Part shown: in pieces, positions 10,116 to 20,480 of the stretch
Numbering within the stretch: position 1 is the stretch's first letter
How the letters are laid out: every line of letters begins with the position of its first letter
Assembly (NCBI GenBank): GCA_014529385.2
Contig: CM043942.1
Location: 7,625,001 to 7,689,000 of the forward strand
Reading direction: 5' to 3'
Source: Adiantum capillus-veneris
Lineage: Eukaryota > Streptophyta > Polypodiopsida > Polypodiales > Pteridaceae
DNA length: 64,000 bases
Notes under the pieces: model-generated
The model's input: the letters and a program-made list of their open reading frames with translations, nothing else
What the model was told of the DNA's origin: nothing
The model's database searches: none
Translations under genes and position numbers: made by a program

Positions 10116-11453
10116 TTACTTTGGCTGACTATAATGAGCGGTGATCTTATACCTGTAAACCCATTTACAAGGTAGATCCTTTTTTCCCTGTGGTAATTTA
10201 ACTAGCTTCCATGTCTTGTTTTTATGCAGAGCTGTCATCTCTGACTGCATGGCCAATTGCCAATTCCCGGAGTCCTTCATTTGCACTGCTTCCTTGTAAC
10301 ATGAAGGCTCATTGCAATCAGTCAACATGACATAGTTCATAGATGGAACAAACCTATCAGGAGGTCGCATGACACATCTAGATCTACGCACAATAGGTGG
10401 CTCAGGCTCAGCCACAACCTGTGGTTCCACTCTATCCTGTCCTTGCTCCTCTTGAGCCCTGACATTTTGTCTTGCACGTGCAGGTCCATCTTCTTGGAAG
10501 ACAACTCTTCTAATCTCCTCAACCCTCTCTGGTTTAGAATGATATTTGGATTCATTAAAGTGAACATCATTGCTGCGGACAACCTTTCTGGATTCGGGAT
10601 CCCAAAGTCTGTACCCCATCTCACCAGAATTACCATAGCCTAGAAAGATGCACTTTCTACTCTTTGGCTCAAGTTTGTTCCTAAATTCCTTTGGAACGTG
10701 AGTATATGTCTCACAGCCAAAGACTCTGAGATGCTCGTATGAGGGCATTTTGCATGACCATACCATCTCTGGCACTGAATCCTTCTGCAAAACCTTGCTA
10801 GGAGATCTATTTACAAGATGAATAGTGGTTGATACAGCTTCAGCCCAAAACCCATTTGGCAGTTGTGCATTAGACAACATACTTCTGACCTTCTCTTGTA
10901 TGTTCCTATTCATCCTCTCAGCAACACCATTTTGAGGAGGATTTTAAGGAGCAGTAAGTTCACATTTTATACCTTTTGACTCACAAAAGTCCTGAAAGGC
11001 CTTTGAAACATACTCTCCACCATTGTCAGTGCGTAAGCATTTAAGCTTCTTGCCACTCTGGTTCTCCACAAGTGTCACAAACGTTTTGAAAACACTAAAC
11101 GCTTCATCCTTGTGCTTGAGAAAGTAAACCCATACTTTCCTCGAGTAATCATCTATAAATGTCATAAAGTAAGAAGCTCCCCCTAGAGATAGGTTAGGCA
11201 TAGGTCCACACAAATCACTATGAACAAGTGCCAACTGTGTATCTCTTCTACTGCTTCTATGCTTATGTGGCTGCTATGTTTGCTTACCATAAAGACAATG
11301 TTCACAGAATTCAAAATCATTAAATGAAAAGCCAGGCAAATAACCAAAACGAGACAATATTTCCATTCCCTTCTTGGACATATGTCCTAACCGGCTATGC
11401 CACAAAGAAACGTTCGGCTGCTCGGTTACATTGATTACATTTTTAGAGACATT
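10116..11453 (-). pseudogene. Copia integrase and linker to RT
   Basis: Just after the stop at 11454-11456 the frame gives SLWHSRLGHMSKKGMEIL and FEFCEHCLYGKQT, the HHCC zinc site. The core follows with LVHSDLCGPMP, FIDDYSRKVWVYFLK and LRTDNGGEYVS, then PPQNGVAERMNR, and the C-terminal region includes GYRLWDPESRKVV. Stops fall near 11273, at 10941-10943 (TAA, inside the TAP..PQNGVAER block) and at 10116-10118 (TAA before KARLVAKGF). Each looks like a point change in an otherwise continuous frame. The D,D,E residues are present. Confidence 0.95.
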
Positions 11454-12737
11454 TTATACATAAATCATGTAAAGTCCTCCAGACTTTACTCCATGTGCTA
11501 CTGTCATAGAACCCTTGGATATCTTCCACATGTTCTGTCCAAAAGTGGTGACGTAGCCAGCATCATCAAGTAAACCTCTGCTGATCATGCTCTTTGTAAT
11601 TGCGGGAACATGTCTCACATTCTTCAGCGTGAAAGAAGAGCCATTCTGAAACTTCAATTGAACATCTCCAACACCTAAGATCTCACATGTCTGCCCATTG
11701 CCTAGCCAAACATGATCTTTAGTGGTCACATAAGAGGTAAACCACTCCTTGTTTGGAGACACATGAAGTGATGCCCCTGAGTCTATAATCCAGTCACTCA
11801 GTGCATTTCCATCAGATGCTGTAAGAAGAGCTGAGTCCATTGTATTCTTCAAGAAGTAGATGTCTCCTGACACTAGACTGTCATCCTCTGCAACAGTGTT
11901 TGTCACATTTATTTCTTGAATCTTCACTGAGGACTTGTTCTTCTCACCATGGTCTTCAGCTTTCTCTTTGCCTTTTTCTGCTTTCCATTCTCTGCAGTCT
12001 CTTTTCATGTGACCCTTCTTGCCACAATGGTAGCATTCTATGTCACTCTTGCCTTTAGCACTGCGGGACTTGCTACGAGACTGATTCCTCTTTCCACCTT
12101 TGTACTTTTCTTTGGTCCTTCCCCTGACAACTAAGGCTGTTCCTTTGCCTTTGTCCATTGTCTTTCTATTGGTTTCTTCAGTAAGCAGACTTCCTTCTAC
12201 ACCTGCTATGTTCAAACCATCTGGAGGTGCAGAATTACTCAAAGCTGTGCGAAAAGTGTCCCAACTTTCCGGCAATGTGATCAACAGGAACATAGCTCTA
12301 ACAGGTTCATCAAACTTGACACCTTGAGCTGACAACTGACTGTAGATTGTGTTGAATTCATTCAGATGATTGGACATAGGTGTCCCTTCTTTCATCTTCA
12401 AGTCAACAAGCTTCTTAAGCCAGTATACCTGTGAAGCTGCACTCTGCTTCTCATAAAGATCACTTAGCTTTAACCATGCTTGATAAGCCGACATCTCGTC
12501 TGCTACATTGAAGTAAACGCTTTCTGCCAAAGTCAGCATAATGGTAGAAAGTGCCAATTCATCCATTTCGCTCCATTCATCTTCGTCCATATCTTCTGGT
12601 TTTATCCCCTTGAGCTTTATAGGTTTTATCTGCTTCTTTTGTACCAACACGTGCCAAATCTGCTTCTTCCACAATGGGAAATTGGTTCCATCCAGCTTCT
12701 TGATATTGTAAAGAGCAGTGTCTTGTGATCCAGCCAT
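11454..12737 (-). CDS. Copia gag and aspartic protease
   Basis: The 427-codon frame starts MAGSQDTALYNIKKLDGTNF, a usual copia gag start. It contains the gag helical region (YEKQSAASQVYWLKKLVDLK, residues about 93-112), a basic linker, the zinc knuckle CYHCGKKGHMKRDC (about residues 234-247) that binds the RNA genome, and the protease DWIIDSGASLHVS (about residues 317-329) with an intact D-S-G. It ends at TAA 11454-11456. In this lineage one long polyprotein is expected, so this stop is probably a mutation rather than a programmed gag end. Without it the frame runs on into integrase. Confidence 0.95.
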   Translation of the reverse strand: MAGSQDTALYNIKKLDGTNFPLWKKQIWHVLVQKKQIKPIKLKGIKPEDMDEDEWSEMDELALSTIMLTLAESVYFNVADEMSAYQAWLKLSDLYEKQSAASQVYWLKKLVDLKMKEGTPMSNHLNEFNTIYSQLSAQGVKFDEPVRAMFLLITLPESWDTFRTALSNSAPPDGLNIAGVEGSLLTEETNRKTMDKGKGTALVVRGRTKEKYKGGKRNQSRSKSRSAKGKSDIECYHCGKKGHMKRDCREWKAEKGKEKAEDHGEKNKSSVKIQEINVTNTVAEDDSLVSGDIYFLKNTMDSALLTASDGNALSDWIIDSGASLHVSPNKEWFTSYVTTKDHVWLGNGQTCEILGVGDVQLKFQNGSSFTLKNVRHVPAITKSMISRGLLDDAGYVTTFGQNMWKISKGSMTVAHGVKSGGLYMIYV

Positions 12738-13800
12738 AGCTACGCTTCACAATGGTTTACTTTCCTGGGAAAAATTCGGCAGAGTTTCCCCTGTAAACTG
12801 ACCTCTGAACCAATATCAACCTGTCAAATGAACCAAGAAAGCTTCAGATTTTGCATAAATTTCGACAGAGTCTCCTTTGTAAAATGGCTTTGGTGTACTC
12901 AAAAACAAACCAAAAAACAGCTCAAAAAACACTGTCTCTCTGACACTGTAAGCTGTGGGTAAACCTGTCCTGCACCTGTACTGTCTCTGACTGTCCTGTC
13001 ACTGTCCTGTAAGCATAGACTGCGACAATGCCTCAACGGCAGTAAAGCAAAGATGCAATCCCAACTGTCTAACTCACAGTCAATACATCCTAGCTGCCTA
13101 TCTAAGGGTGCTCGAGGGATCGCTCCAAGACCTGTATCACCGAAAGGATCTCAACATTCGAGAATCCCATAGCTCAATAAAACCTCACTCGACCCTCAAC
13201 AAAGGCTGCAGTAAATCTCACAGTACATAGACTTCCCACAAAGTCATACATCCACAAATTTCCCACTATATGTTGTAACCGCTGCGGCGGTTGTTTGCTG
13301 CGTGACTCACAACAGCCAGCAAACCCTCAACAGACATACATCATCTCTGACAATACATCCCATGTGGAAGTATCTGCAATGTCAGGATGAAATCTGGAAT
13401 ATCAAGCAGCAAACACAAGCTACCTGATGAACTAGTGGATGTCGCCTACAGTCTGTGTGTAGATGCGCCTGTGTCGTATGTGACACGCCTCCAAGAACTG
13501 TGAGCTGTCCTTCGATGTGTAGACAGCCACAAATCAACACTCTGGGAGTGTCAATATCCTCAGCACCTGCAGTCGCAGGCCGAAAACCCCAAATTTGCAG
13601 AGTCGGATCTGCACCCGTCGAGACCACGTAGTCGAAAATGGCCTGCGTAGACCTTTGTCGAAGCCGAACGGTGGCTGAGATGACCTCAGAATGAAATTCT
13701 GACAACGAGATTTGAGGCCGTGTCTTCGCCTGTCGAATTTCACTCCAATCTGAGTTGGTGACTCTAGCCTCCTGCAATGCTGCCCCGAGCCTCGATCTGA
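12738..13800 (-). other. 5' leader of the copia element
   Basis: About 1.06 kb separates the primer site from the gag ATG. No convincing coding region is seen; the minus frames at 13382-13777 and 13534-13743 match nothing. The segment near 12940-13010 is rich in CTGTC/CTGTAAG repeats on the plus strand. A leader this long is unusual for a copia element with 192-bp LTRs. Confidence 0.7.
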
Positions 13801-13812
13801 GCTCTGCTACCA
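13801..13812 (-). other. Primer binding site of the copia element
   Basis: The minus strand reads TGGTAGCAGAGC two bases inside the 5' LTR. It differs by one base from TGGTATCAGAGC, the site complementary to the 3' end of plant initiator methionine tRNA. Confidence 0.9.
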
Positions 13813-13814
13813 GT

Positions 13815-14006
13815 TGAAGGAGTACGAGCGGAAGTGCGACACGAGAGAGAGTGCGAGAAGAAGAGCACGACGATATGGTGAACTCGCTCTACTGTAATGT
13901 GTAGAGCATAGTGAGTTCTTATTAGGTTTTTACAAAAGAATATGTGTACATACCTGGCGGCCCGCCCACTTACCTGGGCGACCACATTGGGCTTTATACC
14001 CCAACA
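13815..14006 (-). repeat. 5' LTR of the copia element
   Basis: This is the 192-bp partner of 8476-8667, with the same TG...CA ends and TATAAAG box. It is followed on its left by the primer site and on its right by the CATCC duplication. Confidence 0.97.
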
Positions 14007-14568
14007 CATCCAAAGGCTAAGGGCATCTCCGACCAGGGTCACAGCTGCTACCTCGACTGACACTGCTTCAGAGAGTGATTTATATGAAGAACAGATGAAG
14101 GAACTCCAAAAGGAGTTGACACTAGAGAAGAGACAAAGACTGATGTTGGCCGAGGGCTCCCTAGTAATGCAAAACCGTCTAGAAGATGAGAACAAGGCCA
14201 TGAAAGATGAGCTAGAAGCCTTGAAAAAAAAGATGGACGAGGAACTAAAGAAATTGCAAACAGAAAATGAAGACACCAAGAGGAAGCTAGAAGAGGCTGA
14301 AAAAACCAATGCAGATCTGAACGACCTCTTAGTGAACATGGGAGATCAAGCAGAACAGGAAAAGAAGGCATATCAGAAGCAGATAGATGAGCTGAAAGGC
14401 CAACAACAGACTGAAGAGCAACGCTTGAGCACAGGGCCAGCAGCAATGGAAGGCATTGACATAGAAAATGTGTCAGATCCAGTGGACACCACTATGCAAG
14501 AGGACATCCTTGTGAGACCATCACAAGAACCCCAGGATCTGACACAAGAAGAAGAAGAAAATCTATAG
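14007..14568 (+). pseudogene. Coiled-coil segment of the interrupted gag-like protein, right of the copia insertion
   Basis: If the copia element and one CATCC copy are disregarded, the frame that ends at 8475 reads directly into this segment, so the insertion split a continuous coding frame. From about 14070 it gives a long heptad-patterned helix (LYEEQMKELQKELTLEKRQR, then further KKKMDEELKKLQ-type repeats) to about 14400. An acidic stretch follows and ends QEEEENL at TAG 14566-14568. The apparent upstream extension to 13942 lies in the LTR and is not part of this gene. It has no catalytic motif. Confidence 0.65.
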
Positions 14569-15314
14569 AAGGCAATAGAAGTGGCAATAAAAGACACGGC
14601 CAAAGAAGCAATGGAGTGGGAGCAGAGAGTATTTAAGTCTATGACCATTCAGAAGTTAGATGCCAATATCATTCGGCATGAATGGCTTCAACCTTCTCTC
14701 CCATATCCTTTCTAAAGTATGAAGCTGCTACAATAAACAAATGGATTAAAGAGGAGCCAATAGTGCCACTATACAAAGCAGATATCTCTAAACCAGAAGG
14801 AGTTAAGTTGATTGTGGACTCTCAACCAAAGTGGAGAAAGGCATGGCTAAGCAAATACCCGCAATATTTAGTTCATCTGGTAGAGGCGCCTAAAAGAGTC
14901 AGAGACAACCTTAGCTTTTGCCCTCTACCAAGGATGCGGACCTGGAAAGCACAAGAGTTGCTGCAGAAAAGCCAACCCACATGGCTCAACTACCCAAAGC
15001 TGCCAGGCTTGAAGGCAGGCGAGAGAATGAGTGAGCAATACATGGTGAAAACCCTAACGGGCGCCATTAAATTGTTCACTGGCTCACCTGACCTCTTTTG
15101 CATCATGCTCAGAAAAATCTGTAAAACCCTTCTAGTAGTTTTTGAAACCTTTAAACCTGGACAGGCAACAGACAACATCTTCTTCTTCCAAGACACATAT
15201 AGATGTGCATATGATATGTCTGCTCAGCCTTCTCATGAGGTGATACATGCCCTTTATCAGAGAATCATGTTTTTGCCCTCGTATCACCTCGTACAATCAA
15301 TTATTATTTTGTAA
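14569..15314 (+). pseudogene. C-terminal domain of the interrupted gag-like protein
   Basis: After TAG at 14568 the same frame continues as KAIEVAIKDTAKEAMEWEQR to about 14695, then a frameshift leads into the 210-codon frame 14682-15314. That segment has NKWIKEEPIVPLYKADISKP, QPKWRKAWLSKYPQYLVHLV and a hydrophobic helix near CIMLRKICKTLLVVFE. I recognise no family. Similarity of style to the N-terminal domain and common orientation suggest it closes the same protein. Coding appears to fade after about 15250; the last 20 residues look like read-through. No RT or integrase follows, so the parent element was non-autonomous, or its pol was deleted here. Confidence 0.5.
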
Positions 15315-15434
15315 TCTTAAACGATGACTATTTTTTTTCCGGGTTAATAATTGTCATTATTTTGGGCACGGACATCATCTATACATTAACTATGCACAAG
15401 AGGGACATGGGGGGGGGGGGGGATTGCACATAGT

Positions 15435-15476
<42 letters not shown>

Positions 15477-16130
15477 GTTTATTGTGATGATTGCAGGATC
15501 ACCAAGGCTACTTGTTATTACAACGGTATTAAAATACAAATCAACAATCTTGGTGATGCACGAATTGTGGCTACATGGATCACTATGTGCAACAACGATA
15601 GAGCTAAGTTTTTTTTTTTCTTGAGTCTCATTTATACTTTTTCCTTTCCTGTTTGATAGCTATGAGTAGTGGCAGAGAGGAAATATAGGGTTAGAGTAGA
15701 TAATAATCAAATAGAGCAAGAACTATATGATACGGAGCCACAAAATCATTAGTAAAAAGGAGTGAGAAGAAAGAAGATGAGAAGTTTTAACTATCCCAAA
15801 AAAGTATTATCCCCCTGTAGAACAAAAAATTTCCAAAAACCAATGAGCAAAGGTCCAACTATGCAAGGAGGAAGTCCGACACTAGCTACCCAATAGTAAA
15901 CAGCCATTCGACAACCAATAGGTATAACAAGTTGATGCCTCTACTATTTACCCACCACCCATTTGCAAATAACCATTCGTGCATAGTTGTTTGGCTAGCA
16001 ACATGGCCAGAAATAGAGGCACATAGGCCTTCTCCATGGATAACATAAATTGGAAGCCCCTCTATAAATATATAGTGGAACATCAAAGCACATGTGGGAT
16101 AAAACCTCCTCTCGTAAGGCTTTCCTCTTC
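15315..16130. other. Intergenic, poly-G and (CT)n tracts
   Basis: A run of G (about 15409-15422) is followed at about 15436-15473 by a CT repeat. The G run could be the old purine tract of the gag-like element to the left, but no LTR can be proved. No coding sequence or RNA gene is seen in the remainder. Confidence 0.5.
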
Positions 16131-16408
16131 CACAAGAAGATTTAGAAATTTTCTCATGTAGGAAAACAGAGTCTTTTCCAGAGTTTTTCATAAATGAATA
16201 ACATCATGAGCTTTTGCTCGTGAGGCTCCGCATACCTAGCTAGGTATGATTGGGGGCAGGGGACCACCGGCCCCCCCATCGGGCCGACGGTCCCCTGCCC
16301 CCAATCGTACCTAGCTAGGTATGCGGCGCCTCTCTCACAGAAGCTCATGATGTTGAGGTAAGTCACAATGTGGGAATTATTGTGAGAATTTGTCCAAAAC
16401 TTCTTGTG
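16131..16408 (+). mobile_element. Foldback MITE, copy 1, with GC-rich central hairpin
   Basis: The ends are inverted: CACAAGAAG at 16131 and CTTCTTGTG ending at 16408, with imperfect pairing continuing for about 25 bp. Both flanks show TTC, consistent with a 3-bp target duplication of the CACTA superfamily. The centre is a long stem: CATACCTAGCTAGGTATG-type palindromes flank TTGGGGGCAGGGGACC and its near-complement, so the middle roughly 170 bp can fold on itself. It encodes nothing and would depend on a transposase made elsewhere. Confidence 0.75.
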
Positions 16409-16607
16409 TTCTCTCCTTCCAAAAAGGGTAATTAGTGGATATCTACCATCTAACCAAAAAAAATATTGGTCCTCCCCACCTTGTGAGCCTCGTTTTTGGC
16501 AAAGAAAAAGAAAAATTGGAGCCATTTTTTTGGTGAAAAGAACACATGTAAAGATTAACGAGATTGGCGTCCCCCTTTCCTTATTGGCCTTTTGGCTTTA
16601 TGAATAT

Positions 16608-16811
16608 CACAAGAAGTTTTTGATAAATTCTCACAATAATTCCCACATTGTGACTTACCTCCACATCATGAGCTTCTGTGAGGGAGGCACCGCATACCTA
16701 GCTAGGTATGCGGTGCCTCTCGAGCAGAAGCTCATGATGTTATGCATTGTATGAAAAACATTGAAAAAGAAATTGTTTTCCTACATGAGAAAATTTCTAA
16801 ATCTTCTTGTG
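16608..16811 (-). mobile_element. Foldback MITE, copy 2, inverted and lacking the central GC stem
   Basis: CACAAGAAG at 16608 and CTTCTTGTG ending at 16811 bound an inverted copy of the element at 16131. The CCGCATACCTAGCTAGGTATG block is kept, but the roughly 60-bp GC-rich stem is missing, as expected for deletion of a hairpin. The two copies in opposite orientation form a larger inverted repeat of about 680 bp. Confidence 0.75.
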
Positions 16812-17609
16812 AATCACAGTTACACTCTTCGCAAATGTTTTACTTGTGACTTCTTGCTCGCATACGCTGCCACATATTCACACCATAACCTTTGGTATAA
16901 TTTCTTGCCAAAATTACTCACGATCGCTCTTGTGTTGTCTTGCTTGCATTGTTAAGCGGCTCAATCTAGAAACCACATCGTCATCATATAAAGTAAAGGG
17001 TGCTTTTCAAGGTACTAGATACAATAGCACTCATGGGTAAAATCACACTGAAATTTGCATGGGTGCTTACAAGAAACATGGTTTTTTTGTTGCACCATTA
17101 CAATCACAGACATCATTTTGGGTATGACATTCAGTCATCAATATGATCTAGAGTACACATGAGATGAACTTCATATTAGAAGGTCAAAATAATATGGACG
17201 ATCGGGCACAAGTAAAACTTGGATGATTGGACTAGGATTACTTGTGCCTTGTTGTCAGCAGATGGAATGCTTAGGAAGGGGGGAAACCTTGGCCATTAAA
17301 AAATAGAAGATCTCTAAAATACATGATAATTGACACTGGGTATCAAGGACAAGGGGGCGGGTCGTTAGGGTTGGCTCCCCAGTTAGCCAATGTTTATGGG
17401 CTCTTGATGATGTCATGGCTCGACACGAGCATGGCAAGATCTTGTAGCTTTTTAGGATGATCTATATAATTCACTCACAATTGTGAGTTTTGAAAAAAAA
17501 AAAAGATGATAAAACATACAGGATCTATTCACTAGAAACTATCCAAAAAAAAAAATCTTTTCTTTCACCAAATACAAAGCTTTTGTCTCAATTTATACCT
17601 ACCGATGAC
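16812..17609. other. Intergenic, nothing recognised
   Basis: No coding frame with family motifs and no clear repeat other than a short A run near 17494-17505. Confidence 0.5.
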
Positions 17610-18600
17610 TACATTCCACCTTCTCGTGGTGACCTAGACCACAAAATAGAGATGTTTATAGGTTCTCAAACCTCCACCCATAAAGGCATAGTCCTTTATA
17701 CCATTTGTAAATACAAAGATAAAACACTTAACTCTTAAATATTTTCCTTTTGATACCCTTAGAATATTTGTGCGAACAAAAAAGAAATTTTCCATGTGCA
17801 TCGACTATAAGACCTTTTTTTTTTTTTTTTTGCAAAAGTCACAATTGTGAGTGGATAGTATTAAGAACATCAGAAATATACACCAACCTCGAGCTCAGAC
17901 CGAGCCTTGAGGGTCAAAGGATTACAAGTTTTCTCCTTGACAGAGAAACCACAACTACTCCTATGCTTTACTTATTACAAGATGTCATCATGACATGTAT
18001 TGTTCTAGACCAGTCCTCTGAGGCTTGTTTGCCTCTGACCATGTGGATCGTCACTTTGCTCTCTTGTATGATTTTGCAAAAGCTTGCCAAATAGGAACTT
18101 AAACAAAGTTTATTTCCCTTTTGATGTCCCTGTAATAGTAGTGCATAAGAAAAACAAACTTTCCATGTGCATTGACTATAGGACCTCAAACAAAGTGACC
18201 GCCAAAAAATCACTACCCTATATAACACATGTTAATGACTTCTTGATAGACTGAAAGGTGCAAAAATGCTTATCAAAGTTAACTTAAAATATGGCTGCCA
18301 CCAAACTTGCATGCACCTAAGTGACATCTTTAAGGCCCTCTTTGTACACAATTTGGCCACCACAAATTCATTATCTTACCTTTTGGCCTTGCACAAAAGC
18401 CAATTCTATGCAAACCTATAGAAAAGTAGCTTTCCAAACCAAAATTGAGTATTTCGGTCGCATAGTATCTAAAACAGGTAGATGTGTTGACCCCAAAAAT
18501 ATTGAAACCATTCAAAATTTGGCTATCCCTAAGAAATTAAGTCCTTTTTGGGATTGGCGGGTCATCCAAGAAACGTGTGGGCTCCATACCTCGTAGACCT
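17610..18600 (+). pseudogene. Decayed gypsy reverse transcriptase with internal duplication
   Basis: In shifting frames one reads RGDLDHKIEMFIGSQ (near 17626-17670; the DHxIxxxPGxxP block before RT), then twice the block ending MCIDY (near 17790-17806 and 18158-18175). Next come SNKVTAKKSLPYITHVNDFL (near 18186-18245), VNLKYGCHQ (near 18275), HKFIILPFGLA (near 18365-18400) and IEYFGRIVSKTGRCVDPKNI (18445-18505). These are the consecutive RT motifs of Ty3/gypsy, but the YxDD box is lost. About 75 bp around the MCIDY block is duplicated 371 bp apart. It is an old, dead fragment. Confidence 0.8.
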
Positions 18601-19730
18601 TCCTCCAAAAAGTGCTCCAATCACCAACCGAAAGAGAGAAACAAATGTTTACTGGTTGCAAGCATGATGAGCCACTAACCATACAATCTTCTTTCTTGAT
18701 CATGATTGGAATAGTGTGAGTAGGGTCAATAGTGCACAATGTGAATGAGAGAATGAGGGTGTAGGGAGATACAGTGTACACAACATGCTAAAAGGCCATA
18801 TAGATTATTGGGGCCCATAATGCATCTTCACGGGGGTGGGGGGGTTGGGGGGAAGGTGACAACTACGGTAATTATCAATTGATGGTATCAATTGCTTGGA
18901 CACAATCCTTAAGTTTGCCTTCACTTCTAAAGGGTGATGCTCTTGCTATGATTTGGTGCTTCACATGGCTAGTAGAGATAGAGAATACCTCATAGTAAAC
19001 ACAAATGAGATCTGAATGATGTTAGGCCCCAAAATTAGTAGAGTCTAGACCTATCTCAGCAATGGCCTTTACACCTTGAATGTCTCATTGTGCTCTTAGC
19101 TTCTGGCATTGACCACCGTTGTGGCCACAAATCTAGTAAACTCATGTCTAGTTTTGATAAAGCACATAAGGAAGGTTGACAAAGCTCATAATGAATCTTA
19201 TAGCCAAGGTGACAGAGGATACATAAAATTTACAAGGTGCATGGTATGGTGAAAGAAGTTTCAAATTCAATGAGGAGTACATGGATGAAATTGTGCAAGG
19301 AGTTTATAAGCCTCAAGAAGAAGCATATGGGTTTATAGAGGTAGTCAAAAATCAAACTTCAACTCTCAAGAGGATGCAATTGAAAAGCCTACAAGGCATT
19401 TGGCACAAGCCGTTTTACTTGCAACCTCCGTGGTAACAAAGGTCATTATACAACAATCCTATATATCCAAAGTAGGGTGTATTAGTTTGCATATGCCAAG
19501 ATTTGTGTACACAATGGATTTGATTTCTAAGATCCTTTTATTTCTTTTGTACGCTTTGGAGCCTTAGCCATGCATAACAAGCATATGTCATCATTTTGCT
19601 AATTTAATCTCCTACCTCCTATGTTCAAGCACTTGCCATGCTTGAAGAATATGAGTTAGGGCTTGGTTCTAGTCATTTTTGGTAGCATACATAGTGAAAG
19701 GTCGCCCATCATCTACATTATACACAAGCA
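18601..19730. other. Intergenic, nothing recognised
   Basis: This may include the decayed continuation of the gypsy relic to the left, but no further motif could be read. A G-rich run lies at 18833-18851. Confidence 0.4.
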
Positions 19731-20020
19731 AATTTTACGTGCAAACATTACATACATTGTAAGTCACTATAGGTCTTCATGTTGATCTCCTCACACAAGT
19801 AACTGGCAAATGGGCAAGTGGCCATCGAGCTATTTTTGTTATGAATTTTTCCACCCTCTCAAGTGTTCAACTTGAGAGGGTGGAAATTTTACGTGCAAAC
19901 ATTACATACATTGTAAGTCACTATAGGTCTTCATGTTGATCTCCTCACACAAGTAACTGGCAAATGGGCAAGTGGCCATCGAGCTATTTTTGTTATGAAT
20001 TTTTCCACCCTCTCAAGTGA
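19731..20020. repeat. 154-bp tandem duplication with a hairpin at the junction
   Basis: A segment beginning AATTTTACGTGCAAAC occurs at 19731 and again at 19885, almost identical over about 136 bp. The end of copy 1 and the spacer form a perfect inverted repeat: CCACCCTCTCAAGT, five bases, then its reverse complement (19851-19883). After copy 2 the hairpin is only partial. Confidence 0.9.
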
Positions 20021-20439
20021 TCAACTTGGGATGCCCTAAAAATTGCCGACTTGGTGTGTTTTAGCATCATCAATTAGTGGATAGTTGGACTTGTTAAAAC
20101 TTGAATGGTATTGTTCTAGTTAGTGGTTGAACTAACTTGTGGATGAATGAATTCTAGATTGGATCCAAATAAGGTTTGCAAAACAATAGATTATATTTTG
20201 CTACAATTTCCCTTATGGTGGATACCACTTGATATATTAGTTTCTACATAGCTTAGCCTGGGATAAGTTAGTCTAGAAATAATGCTCACAAGAAGCACCT
20301 CTAGTAAAAATGCAGTCTTGTGATGTGCACTTTGGGGTTTAAGATATAGGCCATCGTTATGCATATTTTCTCTCAACTCTATGTATATATGCAGTTGATC
20401 TTATCTACATCAATCTATTTATTTGAAACTAGTGTGTTG

Positions 20440-20480
<41 letters not shown>

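Larger units (their letters stand above)
8476..14006 (-). mobile_element. Nearly complete Ty1/copia LTR retrotransposon (5531 bp)
   Basis: Two 192-bp direct repeats (8476-8667 and 13815-14006) end in TG...CA and differ at about five positions. The flanks carry a perfect 5-bp duplication, CATCC (8471-8475 and 14007-14011). On the minus strand the order is 5' LTR, primer site, leader, gag, protease, integrase, RT, RNase H, purine tract, 3' LTR. All coding lies in a single frame from 12737 down to 8757, broken only by five stop codons. Similar LTRs and few lesions point to a fairly recent insertion. It landed in the coiled-coil region of the long gag-like ORF. Confidence 0.97.

Noticed and set aside
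13764-14339. Minus-strand 191-codon ORF and its neighbours opposite the coiled coil
   Set aside because: Ser/Phe-rich shadow of the Glu/Lys-rich coiled-coil coding strand, extending into the LTR.
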